DNA of 64,000 nt from Mariannaea sp. PMI_226 (lineage: Eukaryota > Ascomycota > Sordariomycetes > Hypocreales > Nectriaceae): positions 62,001 to 126,000 of the forward strand of contig JANFOG010000014.1 in the NCBI GenBank assembly GCA_024336345.1. The letters are read 5' to 3'. Under the pieces are notes generated by a model, which saw nothing but the letters and a program-made list of their open reading frames with translations, was not told the origin of the DNA and ran no database searches. The translations under genes and the position numbers were made by a program. Numbering within the stretch: position 1 is the first letter of the stretch; every line of letters begins with the position of its first letter. Shown piece after piece: positions 34,792-46,805 of the stretch.

Positions 34792-35529
34792 ATGGCTTCA
34801 AAGGTTCTCGCAGAATTGCTCCATCGCAATGGGTATTTATTTCCGTGCTGCCACGTACAGCCAAACCTACTCCAAGTTGAACCTGACGGCTGAACAAAAT
34901 GCAGTAAATTCTCTCAGCTGTACAAAGCACCAGCCGATCTGGTGACTATGGCCCAGGCCGTTCGCCGAAGCGGACTAGGAATTGTCATCTTGAGCTGTTC
35001 AGACCCACGTCTGAACCCCTATGATGTCTTCGGAATCGATTCAACTATTAAAGGCGTCACAATGGTCCGCAATGCTGGGGGCCGTGCCGTTGACGCTATC
35101 AGGACAATCTCTGTTCTGCAGGCTATTGGTAGCCCGAAAACCATTGTTGTTCTCCACCATACAGGTAAGCGAATAATTAGAAGCCGTCATCACGTCCATA
35201 GTAGTTACTCATTCGCATTATAGACTGCGGCATGACACACTTCCACGACGCAGATATCCGAAAGGCACTTCTCGAAATTGCGCCCCAGGAGAAAGAGACA
35301 ATCAATGCCTCGAAATATGGCGAGATTGCGGGATCGTGAGTTCAACATTCCCTAAAAGCTGACAAAAAAAACTGACATCCATAGAATCGAGGAGAGTGTG
35401 AAGGAGGATGTAGCGTTTCTCAGCACCTCACCTTTTATCCTACCAGGAACGGTGATTGTGGGAATGAAGTACGACATTCACACCGGTGTCGTTACCACGG
35501 TTACTGAGACGAGCGTCAATGAGAAATGA
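34792..35529 (+). CDS. beta-class carbonic anhydrase
   Basis: Four exons (34792-34832, 34905-35164, 35224-35335, 35385-35529) encode 185 residues, short for fungal enzymes but similar to the small clade. The zinc site is intact: ILSCSDPRLNPYD supplies the first Cys and the Asp-Arg dyad, and HHTDCGMTHF gives the His and second Cys. The latter motif is formed only after joining exons 2 and 3. It should interconvert CO2 and bicarbonate in the cytosol, as no targeting peptide is seen. The C-terminus GMKYDIHTGVVTTV matches the usual last strand. The neighbouring Zn2Cys6 gene starts 293 bp downstream on the same strand. Confidence 0.93.
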
Positions 35530-35822
35530 GTCAATTGGATAGGGTCGGATGAGATGACATCATATGCGTTATCTCGAATATGAAGAACATTAAGGGATGA
35601 TTTGAGTTGCTGAATAAGAGCTTGGGAGGGTGGGGTCGGACGTTTCGGCTCAATCCACGTGGTTACCCTATAAAATTTGTGGATACGTGATGTAAATTCC
35701 GTGAGATGAAGGTCAAAATGTCAAAATTTTACTCTTTTTTTCTTACCTACCTTAACAACTTGCTTTTTTCTTATATATATATATTGTCACAGGCGCCTGG
35801 TGATTGGCTAACTCAGGTAATC

Positions 35823-37611
35823 ATGCAGGCTTTCAATTCTTGTGCGCCTTGCAGGCAAAGCAAGAGGCGCTGCGATCGAAATTGGCCGAGATGCTCCACA
35901 TGCTCTCGGTAGGTCGACTTCATGATGCCCCTTGGGCAACGATAGTTGACGAGATATACTTTCTAGTGTTGGACGAACATGTGTATACGATACAGATACT
36001 TTGCGACCGCTGAAATCCGATGTGCCTGAAAATGCGCTCTATGTTTCATCAGATGGGGAGGCTTCATCGACGTTTCCCCATCAATCCCAGCCAACGACGG
36101 GCGTCTCAGCTATTCCAGGTTTGATTGATATCACAGTCGGCATCGAGCCATTTCGTCATGATTCTCTACGAAGACCCATGGTTGATGTCATCGTGCAGAA
36201 AGAAGTTTTCAAGATCATTGGGTCTCGTGGTTACATGCACGAAATAGCGAACTTGTATTTCGACTCAATCGCCAAAAGAATATCAATTATATCAGCGCAG
36301 AGATTCTACCGAAGACTATCCGACATAGCGTCCAGTAGCTGCGCTGCTGACTTTGCCGCTCTTTGCTTATGTGTATATCTCGTGTTGCAAGTTCCACCGC
36401 AGCATGAAAACAGCATGCAGTCGTCACTTTACGTGACATCGAAATCGATAATCAGCCTTTTAGAAGCCACCTCTTACCACTCCCTGGAAGTTGTACAATG
36501 TCGTGTACTCATCGCTTTCTATGAAATTGGTCATGGCATCTACCCCGCAGCTGCCATCTCCATTGGTGGTTGTGCGAAAATGGTACATTTTGCTGGTTTT
36601 TATGGAAATTCCATACTTCCAAGCCGGGAGGATGAAATGAAACTTATTATCGAAGAAAAGAAACGCACATTATGGGCGTTACATAACCTGGATCGGTATG
36701 GTTGAATACACGCCAAGTTCTTCAAAATCTAACAAGTGACTCTCAAGCTACTTGAGTCTCTCCCTGGGAGAGAGCTCCCTGACGACACCGTTTGCGCAAG
36801 AAGCTGATCCACTACCAATAGAGGAGAGCCTTTGGTCAGAAAACGTGAGTTTGTCCAGAATTACTTCCCAAGTTGCCAATGGCCTCTAATCACAGCAGCA
36901 AAGATCACTGAGTGCCCAGTTATGCATGTATTAAATACTCCGTCGGATGTTTGTATTGGCTCATTTGCTCGCGAGTGTCAGATGTTCCACCTTGTTGGAC
37001 GAGTGCTGCGAAACATATATGAGCCAATTGCAGACGAAGACTTCCAAGCTGAAGAAGCGAAGCAGCTTGAAACAACTATGTCGGCATTTGTGCCACTGCT
37101 ATATCAGGATGGAGAGGACTATGGCAAATATTGCATCTCCTATGCTATTTATGGCAGGTATGGACATCACTCTTGTCTATTCTCAGGTGCTAAATACCAA
37201 GCAGCGCAATTTTTACTCTTTATGGCTGTTCCACCGAGAACGACAACAAAGCGAATATTGTCGTTTTTCACGCAAAGCTAGCTGAAGAAACATCACTGGG
37301 GATTACCCGTTACTGTCGTAGACTATTTGGCAATGAGGAGGAAATCGATTATGGCATCTTGTCTCCGGTCGTACCGTACACCCTTTATCAAGCTGCTGTT
37401 ATTCAGATCCAGCTACATAAACGGAATCCACAGGTAAGGTACGAAGAAAACATTAACTTTCTCAAGCGAGTCCTTATGAATTTCAACCGAAGGTGGCTAG
37501 TTGCAGGTAAGCTACGCTTGGCCGTACAACCGAAGAGAAAGCTAACAATCTTCAGGCAAATATTTACTCAGGTTACGCGAAAATTCACCACCGCTTTTAT
37601 GTGGTGTATGA
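35823..37611 (+). CDS. Zn2Cys6 transcription factor
   Basis: Six exons: 35823-35908, 35967-36695, 36748-36844, 36904-37157, 37205-37506 and 37556-37611, about 507 residues. The cluster is split by the first intron: SCAPCRQSKRRCDRNWPRCSTCSR in exon 1, with the sixth Cys from VGRTCVYD in exon 2. The fungal_trans-like core is recognisable by LIIEEKKRTLWALHNLDRYLSLSLGESS and GSFARECQMFHLVGRVLR. The third intron is uncertain: a second solution removes 36849-36895 and also keeps the frame. The protein ends with RWLVAGKYLLRLRENSPP. Targets are unknown; nearby genes are carbonic anhydrase upstream and a SnoaL-like protein downstream. Confidence 0.85.
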
Positions 37612-38454
37612 TAGTACCTTTTGTATCTCTTGGGGCCAGGGCGTGTACGTTATTGTACGTGAGTGTGAATAACTGTTTACGCATGCCGAGTCGTTTTGTG
37701 TCGCTCTAGTGGCATCGCTATTGGCCCTCTTGGATAGTATCATATATAAGATCAGGGCTCCTGACCTTCGCGGCTGGATAGTCTCACTAGCTAAAACTAC
37801 CCACACCTACTCAGTTCTATGAATCAGTGATGTAATTCTTGTGCTCTATTTTCTGAACCCGCAGGACGCTGAGCTCCTGGCCCCGGCTGCTTTTACTACT
37901 GCGAGCATCGTCATGATGGCCCTTATTTGGGCTTACCGGAGGCCACCAGACGCCGAGGGACTCTCTTAAGCATCTATTCCAGGACGAAAGGTCAGCTATA
38001 AAGATTTTGCAGGCTGCAATAAAGTATGAATAGAGCGATAAAGAGATACTTGGTAAGGCGATACCTCACTAATTAAAGACTTAGCTACCGTACCGGGCCG
38101 CACATGGGGCCGATAATAGATCCCACATTTTCCCCAGATTGAAGTGGGGTCCATCTAGACTGAAGGCCACCATGGATATCTAACTTCCCCGTGGGGTAAG
38201 AGATGTTAGGTCACCATATGGATATTGTGTGACGACTCACGAATAGGTTCAACCCGCCAAAGAGGTAAAAGGGCTAAGGGCTTCGGCCTAGGTACAAGAT
38301 TGAACTTGACGGAGGCGTCATTTCCAATCCTGTAGAATAGCGGGATCTATTTTGCTGTGACCTACTATAAGAAAGCTGCAGCACTCCTCAATCCTGACCT
38401 AGTGACTCCTGGTCAGACAGTCACTCCTCATCCACGAAGACAATTCTGCTTAAA
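37612..38454. other. intergenic region with possible coding remnant
   Basis: 0.8 kb. A GC-rich stretch at 37864-37969 follows an AG and reads DAELLAPAAFTTASIVMMAL then IWAYRRPPDAEGLS and stop, like the last exon of a membrane protein. I find no upstream partner, so it may be a fragment. A short palindrome (CCCCGTGGGG) lies near 38190. The last 100 bp are promoter-like. Confidence 0.35.
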
Positions 38455-39221
38455 ATGATCGGATTCTCATTCACTTCCCTCGCTCTTCTGCTGCCCATCT
38501 TCGGCTTGGCCCAGCCCACAGCCAATATGAATGAAGAACGATCATGCAACATGGCACCTCACGCTACACAGGATTGGATTCAAGACGCCGCTATCAAAAG
38601 TCTCGTGCTCCATGAGAGGTACTACAGAGATACCTCGCAGTGGAAAAATTTGCGAAAGTGCTACCATCCCGATTCACAAAAGACGAGCATTAAAATCACC
38701 TGGTAAGGTCCCACGCAAAAACCAAAATTGAGACAAACTAGACTAACTAATTGTGTGACTGGAGGTTCAACGGAACTGCTGACGAGTTCGTTGCAGGTTC
38801 TGAGAAAATGGCCAAAGGCGGCACGACATCTTCACATACAGTCACACCCGTCATTGTGCAAGTGCGAGGACACAAAGCCATCTCAGAATCTCCTGGCACC
38901 ATCAATGCAAGATTCAGTTATCACGATGCGGAATTTGACCTCATCTCCGTCGCTCGACTAGTCTCGCGGTTCGAGAAGGTGGGGTCGGAATGGAAGATGC
39001 TAACCCTGGAGGCAATATACGACCGTGACTCTATCCAGTCGGTTCTTCCTGGGGTAGGAGAGAAGATTGCAGACCTTGAAGGAGGAAGGCCGAGTTATAA
39101 ATGCCTTGCCTGGGTTCTGAAGCAGAGAGGCTTTGAGGTTGATCCCAATCTCCCGGGTTCAGACAGGCCGGGCTCGGGGGAGAAGGTTCTTGACGACAAT
39201 CTTAAATGGTTACACAGCTGA
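38455..39221 (+). CDS. secreted SnoaL-like domain protein
   Basis: Two exons (38455-38702 and 38765-39221) give 234 residues. The N-terminus is a signal peptide (FSFTSLALLLPIFGLAQP). The body looks like a SnoaL/NTF2-like fold: an alpha-helical start with HERYYRDTSQWKNLRKCYHPDS, then SIKITWFNGTADEFVAGSE across the splice, then long strands with HTVTPVIVQVRGHKA and SEWKMLTLEAIYDRD. Family members include small-molecule cyclases, dehydratases and proteins of unknown function. Export is unusual among them but seen in fungi. The catalytic residues cannot be assigned. It is convergent with the amidohydrolase, only 106 bp apart. Confidence 0.75.
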
Positions 39222-39327
39222 GCTCAAGACGGAGATTAGACAGTCTGCAAGCGACGTACGCACACAAAGACCCTGGGATTTGGTCTATGTAATCATCACC
39301 TATCGCAAATTCAAGAAGAACGAGAAG

Positions 39328-40476
39328 TCAATATTCAGAACTCCTTTGAGCCACTCCGCCACACCACACCTGCCGAATTGAGCGCGTAGCACTAATATTG
39401 TCAAGTGGGTTCGCTGAGAGAAGTACCAAATCAGCCCGCTTGCCAATTTCTATTGATCCGCGGTCCTCAAGCTCGAAGCACTTAGCAGCAACCGAGGTTG
39501 CCGCCCGCAAAGCCTCAACCGTTGTCATCCCAGCGTCAACCAGTAGTTCCAGCTCTCGATGCAAGGCCTCCCCTTGAAGAACCTCGAAAGGTGATGTTGG
39601 CTCCGTATGCGCATCTGTCCCGGCGAGAACTCTCACGCCGGCCCTGTGCATCGCTGTAACAGAGTCTCTGCCGTTATCGTATTTCGCATCGCCCTGGCTC
39701 CGTCGCTTTGCTTGAATGATTGTGTAAATTACCGAGGGCCGTAAAAGAAGTCGAAAAATGGCTCCCCAAGACGGCGGCTTCGTCTGGGCTTCTGCCATGG
39801 CTAGCGTGGGAACGGCGACCCTGCCGTCTTCAACCATCTTGGCAACGGCTTCTTGGTCGAGAGCCTTATCTTTCGGGACATGAGTGACAATATCAGCTTT
39901 AGCAGCTTGAGCCATAGCGAAAGGTTCAAATGAAGCAGCGTGGGCAACAACTTTTCTGCCATGTAAATGTGCTGCTGAGACTAAAGCTTCTAATGTCGCC
40001 TGATCGGGCCCTGGCACGTCAGCAATGATTTTGATGTAGTCGGCACCTTCAGATATCCTCTTTTCGACAAATGACGCTGCATCCTCCTTGTTGAGCACAA
40101 GATCATCCGGGAGGAACGGGAGTATCTTGCTGTGCAAGCTCCCCGGAACCGTTGCCGGAACACCGGGGCTGCGAATATCTGTGAGGCCAACCCGGCCGCG
40201 CAGAGGCCGTAGCTTCTCAGGTGGCCAGTCACCCATAGACAGGGCTGTTGTGACGCCCCAAAACGCCATTTTATGTAGATCCCGTTCGGTCTGTAGATGG
40301 ACATGACAGTCAATCAGCCCTGGGACGAGTATGCCGTTTTGGCCGTCGATGATCTCGGCCCCATCAGCATTGTTCCCGATGAGTCCACCGTCAATGATAA
40401 CCGTGGTAGGGTTGGAAATGGCATGGCCATCAAAGACGCGGACATTTGTAATGGCAACTTTGTTGTTGTCGTTCAT
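39328..40476 (-). CDS. imidazolonepropionase-like amidohydrolase (intronless)
   Basis: A single exon of 382 residues. Metal ligands appear in the expected order: GLIDCHVHLQTE, GADYIKIIADVPG, GRKVVAHAASFEP, ADIVTHVPKD and VLAGTDAHTEPTSPF. The C-terminal strand set (GSIEIGKRADLVLLSANPL) closes the beta domain. It is a cytosolic hydrolase of a cyclic amide, lactam, ester or dipeptide, judged from the family. It has the same architecture as the gene at 25231-26689, but that copy has three introns and the two differ widely, so they are not a recent duplication. Transcribed in the same direction as the acetoacetyl-CoA synthetase 359 bp upstream, at the edge of the presumed aromatic-degradation block. 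Confidence 0.9.
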   Translation of the reverse strand: MNDNNKVAITNVRVFDGHAISNPTTVIIDGGLIGNNADGAEIIDGQNGILVPGLIDCHVHLQTERDLHKMAFWGVTTALSMGDWPPEKLRPLRGRVGLTDIRSPGVPATVPGSLHSKILPFLPDDLVLNKEDAASFVEKRISEGADYIKIIADVPGPDQATLEALVSAAHLHGRKVVAHAASFEPFAMAQAAKADIVTHVPKDKALDQEAVAKMVEDGRVAVPTLAMAEAQTKPPSWGAIFRLLLRPSVIYTIIQAKRRSQGDAKYDNGRDSVTAMHRAGVRVLAGTDAHTEPTSPFEVLQGEALHRELELLVDAGMTTVEALRAATSVAAKCFELEDRGSIEIGKRADLVLLSANPLDNISATRSIRQVWCGGVAQRSSEY

Positions 40477-40835
40477 GATTGTGGGTGTTTAATAGAGATG
40501 GAGAGGGGGAATTAAAATTCGATTGCCAATTCCGGTGTGTTCGTTACGTAGATAAATATTGTGCATCTTATTAGCCTAGATGTGGGACCTATCTTCAAGG
40601 GTCAGTTGGGGGTAGGTCGTCTTCGCTAAAGGCTGGGTGTAATTGATTGTTCAATAAAATGATAAGAGGGCTCAATGTAGTTAATCTCTTCTTAATGTTT
40701 CAGAGTCCCTATCTCCCCAATGATGACTATACCCTGATTGAAGGCAAGCGAAGAAAAATAAATATAACTAATCGTACACTATATGACACCCTGGCTGGCG
40801 GTAACTACTTCACAAAGGCCCCCAGAGAGCGAACT
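40477..40835. other. intergenic region
   Basis: 359 bp with the amidohydrolase promoter and the 3' flank of the synthetase gene. No gene is seen. Confidence 0.55.
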
Positions 40836-43137
40836 CTACAGCTTACTCTTTGCCTTCTCATTTCCAATTTTAGCAAATTGGTAGAAGTATTCTAAGCTCT
40901 CTGGGTTAGCCAGAGTGCCTGACGGTTGGATTTTCTCACCCGAAATGATCCTTTTCACTGGCATTTCCACCTTTTTGCCATTAATTGTTACCTAAATAAA
41001 AAAATGTTAATATCGCGAACGCTAGTAGTTTAGTGAGACACATCTGCTTACCGGAATTTGTACAGTTGGAAAAATTAGCTTGGGTACATGACGAGCGCTG
41101 AGTCCCTTACGAATGGCCTCCTTGACCATCTCTACTAGATGATTTGTGAAGGTTTTCCCTTTTCGCATTTTAAGGAACAGGAAGACGCGTTCGTCTCTGT
41201 CGGTCGGTCGTCGCTGTCCCACGCAAAGTGAATCTTCCACCTCAGTTGCAAATTCCTTGTCAATGATGTTGTAAATCTCCGATGAGCCGAATCGAACACC
41301 AGATGGGTTTAGAATTCCGTCTGATCGACCGAGGAAGAACAGCTGCTTTGTTGTTGGATGTATCATGATAAAGTCGCCATGAGTCCATACACCTGTGCAC
41401 ATGTTAGCATAATTCTGCTCCGTTGTTCAGTCATTTAAACTCACCGTCGAAATGGGAGAAGTAGGCTTCGTGATACCTGCTCTGTCCACCCGGTCCCCAG
41501 AACATGACTGGCATATTCGGAAATGCTGCTGTAGCAACCAGCTCCCCAGGAATGCCTTCTTTTATCGGGCGCCCGGATACTTTATCCCCTTCTACCTCGC
41601 TATCATAAACCTCAACCGGGATTCCGAGACCAAGCCCGGAGCATCCACCAGAATGCACCGGTGTCAAGGAGTTGCTCAGACCGAAGCATCCAGCAATGTC
41701 AGTCCCGCCAGATTGGTTGTTTACTCGTACATGAGGCGGAAATCCCTCATCATAAAACCACTCAAACAAGGCTTCCGGAAAAATCATTCCAGTACTGCTG
41801 ACTATCTGCAACGATTCGAGGTTTACGAGCTCTCGTGGCCTGGTTCCGATTCGTCGGAGTTCCTCAAGATATCTCGGCGAAGTTCCAAAGTGAGTCACGC
41901 TAAAAAAACAAAATCAGTCATCTCGGACTCCGCAGGGTTTGAGACATTATTGCTGGTGCTCACCGTTCCTTGGCCGCTAGCTCGATCAGAGCTGTCGAAT
42001 ATGGAAGAAAGGGGCTTCCGTCGTATAGAATCACATGAGTACCCAAGAGAAGTGTCTGTACAGCTGCAAGATACATAATCCAGCTTGTGGTCGTGTACTG
42101 CATTGAGGTACTCTGGGGGCCAAACTCTTGGTGCAAAGCTCCCTCTTTGTAGGCATTCAGTAGAGTGCCACCAACGGAATGTACGATGCATTTCGGTGCA
42201 CCAGTAGTCCCGGAAGAATAGACTATCAAAAATGGGTCTCGAAAATTGACTCTCTCAAAAGTTAGATCGCTCTGGCCATTGGACTTGGAGAGAAAAGTCT
42301 CCAATGGCTGGACCATTGGAATTCCCGAAACGTCCTTGTACTGAGATTTGAACCGGGCCTGGGAGACGATACCCCGGAACTCCGGTGTGGTCTGTAAGCC
42401 CTTAGCCACCTCACCTATCTTCTCCCGCAGATCAATCTGTTTGCCGTTGTAGAGAGCTGTATCGTCCATGAATACCAAGCGAGGTCCAATCTGCTGTAGT
42501 CGTTGAAGAATTCCGCTGACGCCGATGTCGGTTGAGCTGGACGAAAAAATGGCGCCAATGGCTGCCGTGGCCAAGAATACTACCAAGGTATCAATGTTGT
42601 TACACGAGCATGTAGCAATTCTATCTCCTTTGACAACGCCGTTGGCCTTCATGGCATGTGCAAGTTGCCCGACACGTCGACGGAGCTCGCCCCAAGTCAA
42701 GGTTACTCGTGACTGAGGCCCTAATTCATTGAACTCGGACACGGCAACCTTGTCGTCTTCCTTGCCCGACAGTCCATTCAGCGGCAGCAGCAGGTTTTCG
42801 GCGAAGTTCAGTTTAACACCGTCGAACCAAACAGGTATACTATCCATCCTGGCTGACTCGTCAACAACTCTTGTGTACACTCCTTCGTGGAGTAAACCAG
42901 AGTAGTCCCAGAGAAACTCCCAAAAGTCCGATCGCCTAGTGACAGAATACCGGTGCATATCGTGGAACGACTAGTCATTATTGTCCATCAATTACCGCGT
43001 TTCACGAATGCAGAATGATTATTAGTTACCTTGAAGGACTTCCCGGAGTGGTCTTCCAACGCCGTCTTAAACCGGCCCATATTGGTTCCATCAGGATTGG
43101 GATGTTCCCATAGCTTTCGAGGAGTTTGGAGCGACAT
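40836..43137 (-). CDS. acetoacetyl-CoA synthetase
   Basis: Five exons (43030-43137, 41964-42970, 41445-41899, 41052-41392, 40836-40991) encode 688 residues, a normal length. The N-terminal PRKLWEHPNPDGTNMGRF and FWDYSGLLHEG-type segment are specific to this group within the ANL ligases. Adenylation motifs are present: IVYSSGTTGAPKCIVHS, NNQSGGTDIAGCFG, WTHGDF and LGRSDGILNPSGVRFGSSEIY. The last exon supplies TINGKKVEMPVKRI with the catalytic lysine. The enzyme converts acetoacetate, ATP and CoA to acetoacetyl-CoA in the cytosol. Next to a ring-cleavage dioxygenase and an FAH-family hydrolase, it would recover acetoacetate released during breakdown of an aromatic compound; that link is inference. 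Confidence 0.95.
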
Positions 43138-44138
43138 TGTAACGAGATGTAATCCTGCAATGCGACCACAAGTTAGGTCGCCAAGAGAAGAAAAAAGATG
43201 AAGGGAGCATCATATCATGGTTTACTATAAATATCGACTGAAAATACAGTGTCATGACAGATCCCACTTCATGGTGCCCTAGTATTGGTCATTCGATAGT
43301 GATGGAACTGGCGAGCGGCGGTGCGTATGGTGAGTTGTGGGGTCTATATCTTGTCATTGGTTCCGCAGCCAAGCGGGAGTGTCAAAGACCCCCCCTCTAC
43401 ACCCCTCTCCCCCCGGGAATCAAACCAAACACGCTCTGGGTCAGCTTTAGACAGTTGAGCGAGTTGTCCTATCCTTATCTCCCATGCGAGGTCAGATTTT
43501 ACTAGGGTGTGCCCGGGGGGTCTAGTAGGTCCACGCTAAATCTCTGTGGTTACACAATATTCCATATTTGGTGAAGACTAAGTCGTACATCATAGCATCA
43601 CGGTTGCTCAAACCTACATGTAGTAAAGCCAGTTGGTGAAGCTTCTTCAGAGAGGGCTACTAATCAGGATAACACACCAATCGAGATTATGTGCCCCATG
43701 GCTGTTCTCAGTCGAGTACCGCCCCACACAGGTGTTCAGTAACAACTGAGCTATTGCTAGCGAAATTGCACCAGGTCTAGGGTAGCCTCCAGAGGTAAGA
43801 GGATTGTTTTATCCCGATGTCGAAGGAGCACCTCGCTTGCGGCACCTGGTAGCTGAAGGGGAAGTCTATGAGATGAATTTATTTAACCAAGGCCCTGCGT
43901 AACTGGTGCAAGTAAAAAAATATGCAGAGACTCAAAAGGACTACTGATTAGTTGAGCTATCCTGTGGATGAATACGCTAAGCATCCCTATACAAATGGTT
44001 TGATGAGGGTACCTTGATTGATGGTTACACGATAGTCTAATTGTGTTGAGTATTCCAATAAATCAGTTTCTTTATTATAGTTATCTTTATAAAGAAGATA
44101 TTCGACTTCCTTTAAAACAACCTCTAGTTACCTTCATC
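43138..44138. other. gene-free interval
   Basis: 1 kb upstream of the synthetase and downstream of the FAD monooxygenase. One short plus frame (43254-43505) has no domain. Nothing else is recognised. Confidence 0.45.
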
Positions 44139-46351
44139 TTATGGGGAAGGAAATAGTTCCTCTAGTCTCCTGGCCGCCATCTCAAGCTCTTTCCTGTCAT
44201 TACAGGCCGCAAACACGAATCTGTCAAGCCTCAGAATGACGAAAGACCTGTGCTTTACCCCACGCCACATGTCATCCTCCCTATACCCTTCCGGCTCTGG
44301 TCGTCCAGCGCTGAGATCGGAGTCAGAGAACTCGGCCGCCGATGCCACGCGGAACACCCGACTATTATTATAGGCGTCTCCAGTTGCCACCATCGCATTT
44401 GGGCCTTTTCGTTTGATGAAGAATGTCGCCTCTTCAGGTGACAAGTGCGAGCAGATCAAGTCCAGCCCATTGAGCTGAGCCTGTGCGTGGGCAACACGGT
44501 TCAAATCGTCAAGCAACACAACAATCTGGAACATGTTTTTCTTGCGTGGCGAAAAAATGACATCGTCAGTGAACTGAACTCGGGCTCGGTCCTTCAGTCC
44601 GCCCAGTTTCACACAGAACGACTGCGCGAAAGAGACTCCGCCACCCAGCTCGGACACGAAGCTCATCCCATCCGAGTACTTATACCCAGCTGGGCCATAG
44701 GCCCTCGGCCCAAGTTCGAGCCTTTTTCTTACTGTGGGTATTAGCTGCATTACCCAGAAGCCCCAGTCACGGACGAAGATCATGAAGGGATTCTTGCTGT
44801 TGACCATGTCTCCGTTCCTTACAGTGGAAGCAAGAGACGTCTCGAGCTGTTGTTTTCGCTCTAGGAACCAGCCATCTAAAAGCTTTTGGTGGTCGATCCT
44901 GGTATCAGACTTGCAAACAAGAGCGAGGCGCCAGCTCAAGGCTACCGCGTCTCGAAAACCCGACGCGATTCCTTGGCCACCAACTGTCCAAAGTCAGCCT
45001 CCTCTCCGGCCATTTTGTTGGTTGTAACTTTTTGTTATTTGGTGTACTTACAGGGTGGGAATACATGAGCGGCATCCCCACAGAGTATGACTCTCCCCAA
45101 AGCCCATCTGTCGCAACTTCTAGCATAGAAGCGAAATGGTCGGCATCTTAGAACTTGAATACAATCTTCGGGAAATTCGACGTCATCTAAAAGGCTTGAT
45201 TATTTTAATTTAGCATACATATTTCAAATTGAGGAAAATGAGCTTACCCATATCGACTGCCACAGTGCCTCAGGTACGGAAATACAACCTTCCGAATCAT
45301 CTCAGGCTTGGCCATCTCATCCTCATCCTCTCCTGCTTGGACGACAAATTCAAAGCGCCATAGGCGGTCAGATTCTAGGCCAAACCTCCCACAAACAGCA
45401 GGTCGTTCTGGATTACAGAGAAACGAGAAAGGTCGTGGGAAGAAGCTGTCGTAGACGTCCTGTGGAGTGTACCCTTTTTTCCACAAAGGAAAATTGGGGT
45501 GCGTTTCTGGCGTGGGGAGATCAATTCTCCAGTTCAGTGCGACCCACGATTCTTGATACTTTGTGCTGTACCACCGGTTAGATTTGAAACGAATTGCCGT
45601 CCATACGCATTAGTATTTCATGCTTACCGCTCTGCCCATTGCATGTGTATGCCCTTAGGCTCCAGGTACTTCTTCCGGGTATAGCCAGTCTTGCCATCTG
45701 CTCCCACAAGGAACCTCGACCGAATCTGCCGTTCCGCTCCAGCTGAATCTAGATATTTTGCGTACACCCAGTCATCATCCTCTGATATAGATGTCAGGGT
45801 GCAATTGCTCCGGAGAGACGAGCAGCTTGAGGCTGAGATGACAGATCGAAGGTGTTTCTCGAGGGTGGGTTGTTTATGGCACAAAAGTCCGACATGACCA
45901 GTATTTCCAGCTGTCTGTAGTTTGAAATTAGCTATATTTGTACCATGATATGCTGTAGCAATGGTATAAATGGTAATGTTATAACCCACAGAGCCTGTGT
46001 TGAAGTACAGAAATGGCTTTCGGTGCAAGTCGGCATGGACACCGCTGATGAATCGCGCTCCGGGAACATCTAACAAAATCAGTCTTTGCAATACGTACTT
46101 CGGAGTTGGGTGATTTTGTAAGACCTACATGCTCCGATATCAGTGAATACAGCTTCGTAGATTCCCAGGGCTTGAAGTAGACGAATTCCATCATCGTCCA
46201 AGGCGATGCCACGTGGATCAGTCGTAATGTTGCTCTCTTTCTCCAAAACGATGTTGGAAATATTGCATTTCCCTAGAAAGCTTGACAGCATGGCCCCAGT
46301 GGGACCGCATCCGCAGATCAACACCTGAGTAGTCTCAACCTCGACCGCCAT
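44139..46351 (-). CDS. FAD-dependent phenol-hydroxylase-type monooxygenase
   Basis: Six exons (46129-46351, 45990-46069, 45628-45914, 45248-45565, 45052-45194, 44139-44983) give 631 residues. Motifs are the FAD fold LICGCGPTGAMLSSFL, RGIALDDDGIRLL, TAGNTGHVGLLCHKQPTLEK, the DG motif FLVGADGKTGYTRK and the GD motif GRVILCGDAAHVFPPFGGQG, the last split by an intron. A C-terminal thioredoxin-like region follows, as in phenol 2-monooxygenase and MhpA/pentachlorophenol-type enzymes. Intron 4 uses the acceptor before GLLDDVEFPEDCIQVLR; the nearer AG would break the frame. The second intron (45915-45989, 75 nt) is in frame and could be retained. Likely reaction: NAD(P)H-dependent ortho-hydroxylation of a phenol, preparing a catechol for the neighbouring dioxygenase. 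Confidence 0.9.
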
Positions 46352-46805
46352 GTTTGGGATGATGACAATATCTGCTTGAGGCTTTGCTCCTTTATTGAGA
46401 TAGGGAGCGTTTAATCACTTTTGAAATGCAGTGAATGTCACTACCAAGGCACCCAAAGGGGCTATCCGCTGTATATTAGCCCCTAATTTTGAGTCTTAGT
46501 GATAGGCTTTGGCGGCGGGGCTTGTGGGATCAAGACAATGGGCATCACGCGGAAATTCGAGCGGGCCTTATGTCAAACCAATGTGGCCAGTAGCTTGGAA
46601 CTGCCAAGTAAAAGTCATACGATTCATTCAAAGACGAGAGCTACATCTCTGCGCTGGTCGTTTCTTAGTTTTCTTACTTAGCAGGGACCAAGCGACACTA
46701 TACACGAGAAAGTCACAAGCCATAGCAGTCTCGGCTAAAAGAATTCATTTAAAACCGGATTCGGTAAATTCTAACATTTCAGACTATAAATTGATTACTA
46801 CACTA
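46352..46805. other. intergenic region
   Basis: 454 bp holding the monooxygenase promoter and the 3' flank of the dioxygenase gene. No gene is seen. Confidence 0.5.

Noticed and set aside
36845..36903. Possible frameshift in the Zn2Cys6 gene at 35823-37611
   Set aside because: Two different GT..AG introns restore the frame, so an intron explains the break; only the exact edges stay open.
45195..45247. Possible frameshift in the phenol-hydroxylase-type gene
   Set aside because: Using the AG before CCTTTTAG as acceptor gives a continuous, family-like sequence, so the gene is intact.
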